A DNA stretch of 64,000 nt from Gemmatimonadota bacterium (GTDB lineage Bacteria > Gemmatimonadota > Gemmatimonadetes > Longimicrobiales > Gaopeijiaceae), in contig JAJDXG010000056.1 of assembly GCA_022823365.1 (NCBI GenBank), positions 62,001 to 126,000 on the forward strand, given 5' to 3'. Of the stretch, positions 63,028 to 64,000 are shown piece by piece. A program made the translations under genes and the position numbers. The notes under the pieces were generated by a model. That model was not told where the DNA came from. It searched no databases and was given only the letters and a program-made list of their open reading frames with translations. Within the stretch, counting starts at the first letter, position 1, and the number at the start of each line of letters is the position of its first letter.

Positions 63028-63506
63028 GCCGTCCAGACGCCTGAACGCCCGCCTTCCTTGCGCAGCAGGCGCACTCCCTCGATCACCATGCCGCGGTCCA
63101 CCGCCTTGGCCATGTCGTAGACCGTGAGCAGCGCCACCGACACCGCGGTGAGCGCCTCCATCTCGACCCCGGTCCGGCCCTCGATTCGGGCGACCGCGCG
63201 GGCGCCAACTCCAGGCAGGCCGGGGTCGGGCGCCACCTCCACCCGGATGGACGCGGCGGGCAGGATGTGACACAGCGGGATGAGTTCGCCGGTCCGCTTG
63301 CCGGCCATCACGCCGGCCACCTCGGCAACGCGCAGGACGTTGCCCTTGGCGACGGTGCCCTCCTCGATGGCCGCGAGGGTGGCGGGCGCCATTCGGATGC
63401 GGCCCTCGGCCACGGCGGTGCGCCGGGTGCCCGGCTTGCCGGTGACGTCGACCATGCGCGGCCGGCCGCGCGCGTCAAGGTGGGTGAGTTTCGGCGAATC
63501 GCTCAT
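63024..63506 (-). CDS. moaC: Cyclic pyranopterin monophosphate synthase
   Basis: Second step of molybdopterin synthesis, making cyclic pyranopterin monophosphate from the MoaA product. The 160 residues run in register with Moa[82 protein letters not shown], and KEGGRSGVW at the end, with the catalytic Lys and Asp of YDMAKAVD. The ATG overlaps the stop of the upstream polymerase subunit gene (ATGA). Works with moeA at 31021-32373. Confidence 0.95.
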   Translation of the reverse strand: MSDSPKLTHLDARGRPRMVDVTGKPGTRRTAVAEGRIRMAPATLAAIEEGTVAKGNVLRVAEVAGVMAGKRTGELIPLCHILPAASIRVEVAPDPGLPGVGARAVARIEGRTGVEMEALTAVSVALLTVYDMAKAVDRGMVIEGVRLLRKEGGRSGVWTA

Positions 63507-64000
63507 GTGCGTGTCTCCAGGGCCGCGGAAGCGTCGCGCACCATGCCGTAGACGAGGAGCTGGGGGTTGACGTTGCTGGCCGCGAGGTGCTTGGCCTGCT
63601 CCACCTCCGCCACGGCGCGCGCGACTCCTTCGGGATGAATGCTCCGCCGCGCGACCTCCCGTTCGAGAAACGGACCGGCGTCCTGGTTGAAGGCGGGTGC
63701 GCCGGTCGCCACCGCTGCCAGGTCGCGCAGCCAGTCCTCCAACGCGCCGAACACACCGAGCAGTCCGCGCGCGCCCGACACCCCGACCCCGCTCGCCGCC
63801 CTGGCGGCGGCGCCGATGCCGCCGTCCAGGGCGGCTTCCAGCAGGCGGCGCGCCCGTGCCCGCTCGTGCTCGAGCGGTCCCGGCTCGCCGTCTGCCGGCA
63901 GGTAGGCCAGGGCACGCCCGATCGAGCCGCGCGACAGCGCGGCGGCCGGCCGGGCGTCGGCGGCGGGCGCTCCGGCGGCCTCCACCAGGAAGCGTTCCAC
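63503..64000 (-). CDS. DNA polymerase III delta' subunit-like protein, C-terminal part (partial)
   Basis: The visible 165 residues are the C-terminal portion of a longer protein that continues beyond the window. The pattern matches the helical collar domain of delta' (HolB), which loads the sliding clamp: [19 protein letters not shown] (after the AAA+ module), then [22 protein letters not shown] and [22 protein letters not shown] at the end. [11 protein letters not shown] is a typical HolB ending. No AAA+ motif can be checked because it lies outside. Overlaps moaC by ATGA. Confidence 0.75.
   Translation of the reverse strand: MERFLVEAAGAPAADARPAAALSRGSIGRALAYLPADGEPGPLEHERARARRLLEAALDGGIGAAARAASGVGVSGARGLLGVFGALEDWLRDLAAVATGAPAFNQDAGPFLEREVARRSIHPEGVARAVAEVEQAKHLAASNVNPQLLVYGMVRDASAALETRT

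Overview
The window is a gene-dense, high-GC stretch of a Gram-negative chromosome. It carries TonB-dependent receptors, outer-membrane barrels, lipoproteins, a class A penicillin-binding protein and LysM/SLT lysozyme-like enzymes. A PorV-type barrel, a huge secreted protein with a type IX-like C-terminal sorting domain, paired DUF1592/DUF1552 proteins and a short ATP synthase epsilon subunit together suggest a member of the Gemmatimonadota or a neighbouring FCB-group lineage. The phylum is an inference; no rRNA gene is present. Many genes are translationally coupled by ATGA or GTGA overlaps.

Layout. 1-6.9 kb is housekeeping: the end of atpD, atpC, a PHP-domain phosphoesterase, a leftward ruvX-mltG-thiE operon, a pyrimidine-nucleoside phosphorylase and a bifunctional PBP1A. 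7.0-18.3 kb is a five-gene cell-surface operon with its own promoter, a 5' leader ending in a terminator-like hairpin, and a strong intrinsic terminator at its end: TonB receptor, type IX-like secreted protein, PorV-like barrel, small outer-membrane protein and a lipoprotein. 18.4-28.8 kb holds a cupin, a zincin-like lipoprotein and aroB, an acyl-CoA synthetase, an unusual NYN-LOTUS-LOTUS-HhH RNA/DNA-binding protein, a 3-methyladenine glycosylase, an NhaC antiporter and etfBA. 28.8-33.2 kb is a leftward block with a serine hydrolase, an EamA transporter, moeA and an outer-membrane protein.

33.2-44.8 kb looks like amino-acid and small-molecule metabolism: an exported M24 peptidase, a FAD oxidoreductase, a frameshifted gltS, a zinc-ribbon membrane protein, a Fur/PerR regulator, acetyl-CoA synthetase, a second exported M24 peptidase and a purine permease. 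Between 44.9 and 45.2 kb lies a scar: a C-terminal gene remnant abutting four tandem 23-bp repeats that resemble an insertion-sequence end. 45.2-54.3 kb pairs a second TonB receptor divergently with a DUF1592 multiheme-type protein, a Tat-exported DUF1552 protein and an exported ankyrin protein with acidic inserts. This is the most system-like uncharacterised operon here. 54.3-64 kb returns to ordinary genes: an MFS transporter, a Tat-exported reductase lacking the usual catalytic Tyr, a class IV aminotransferase, a hexapeptide acyltransferase, guaB, an MltD-like transglycosylase, moaC and the end of a holB-like gene.
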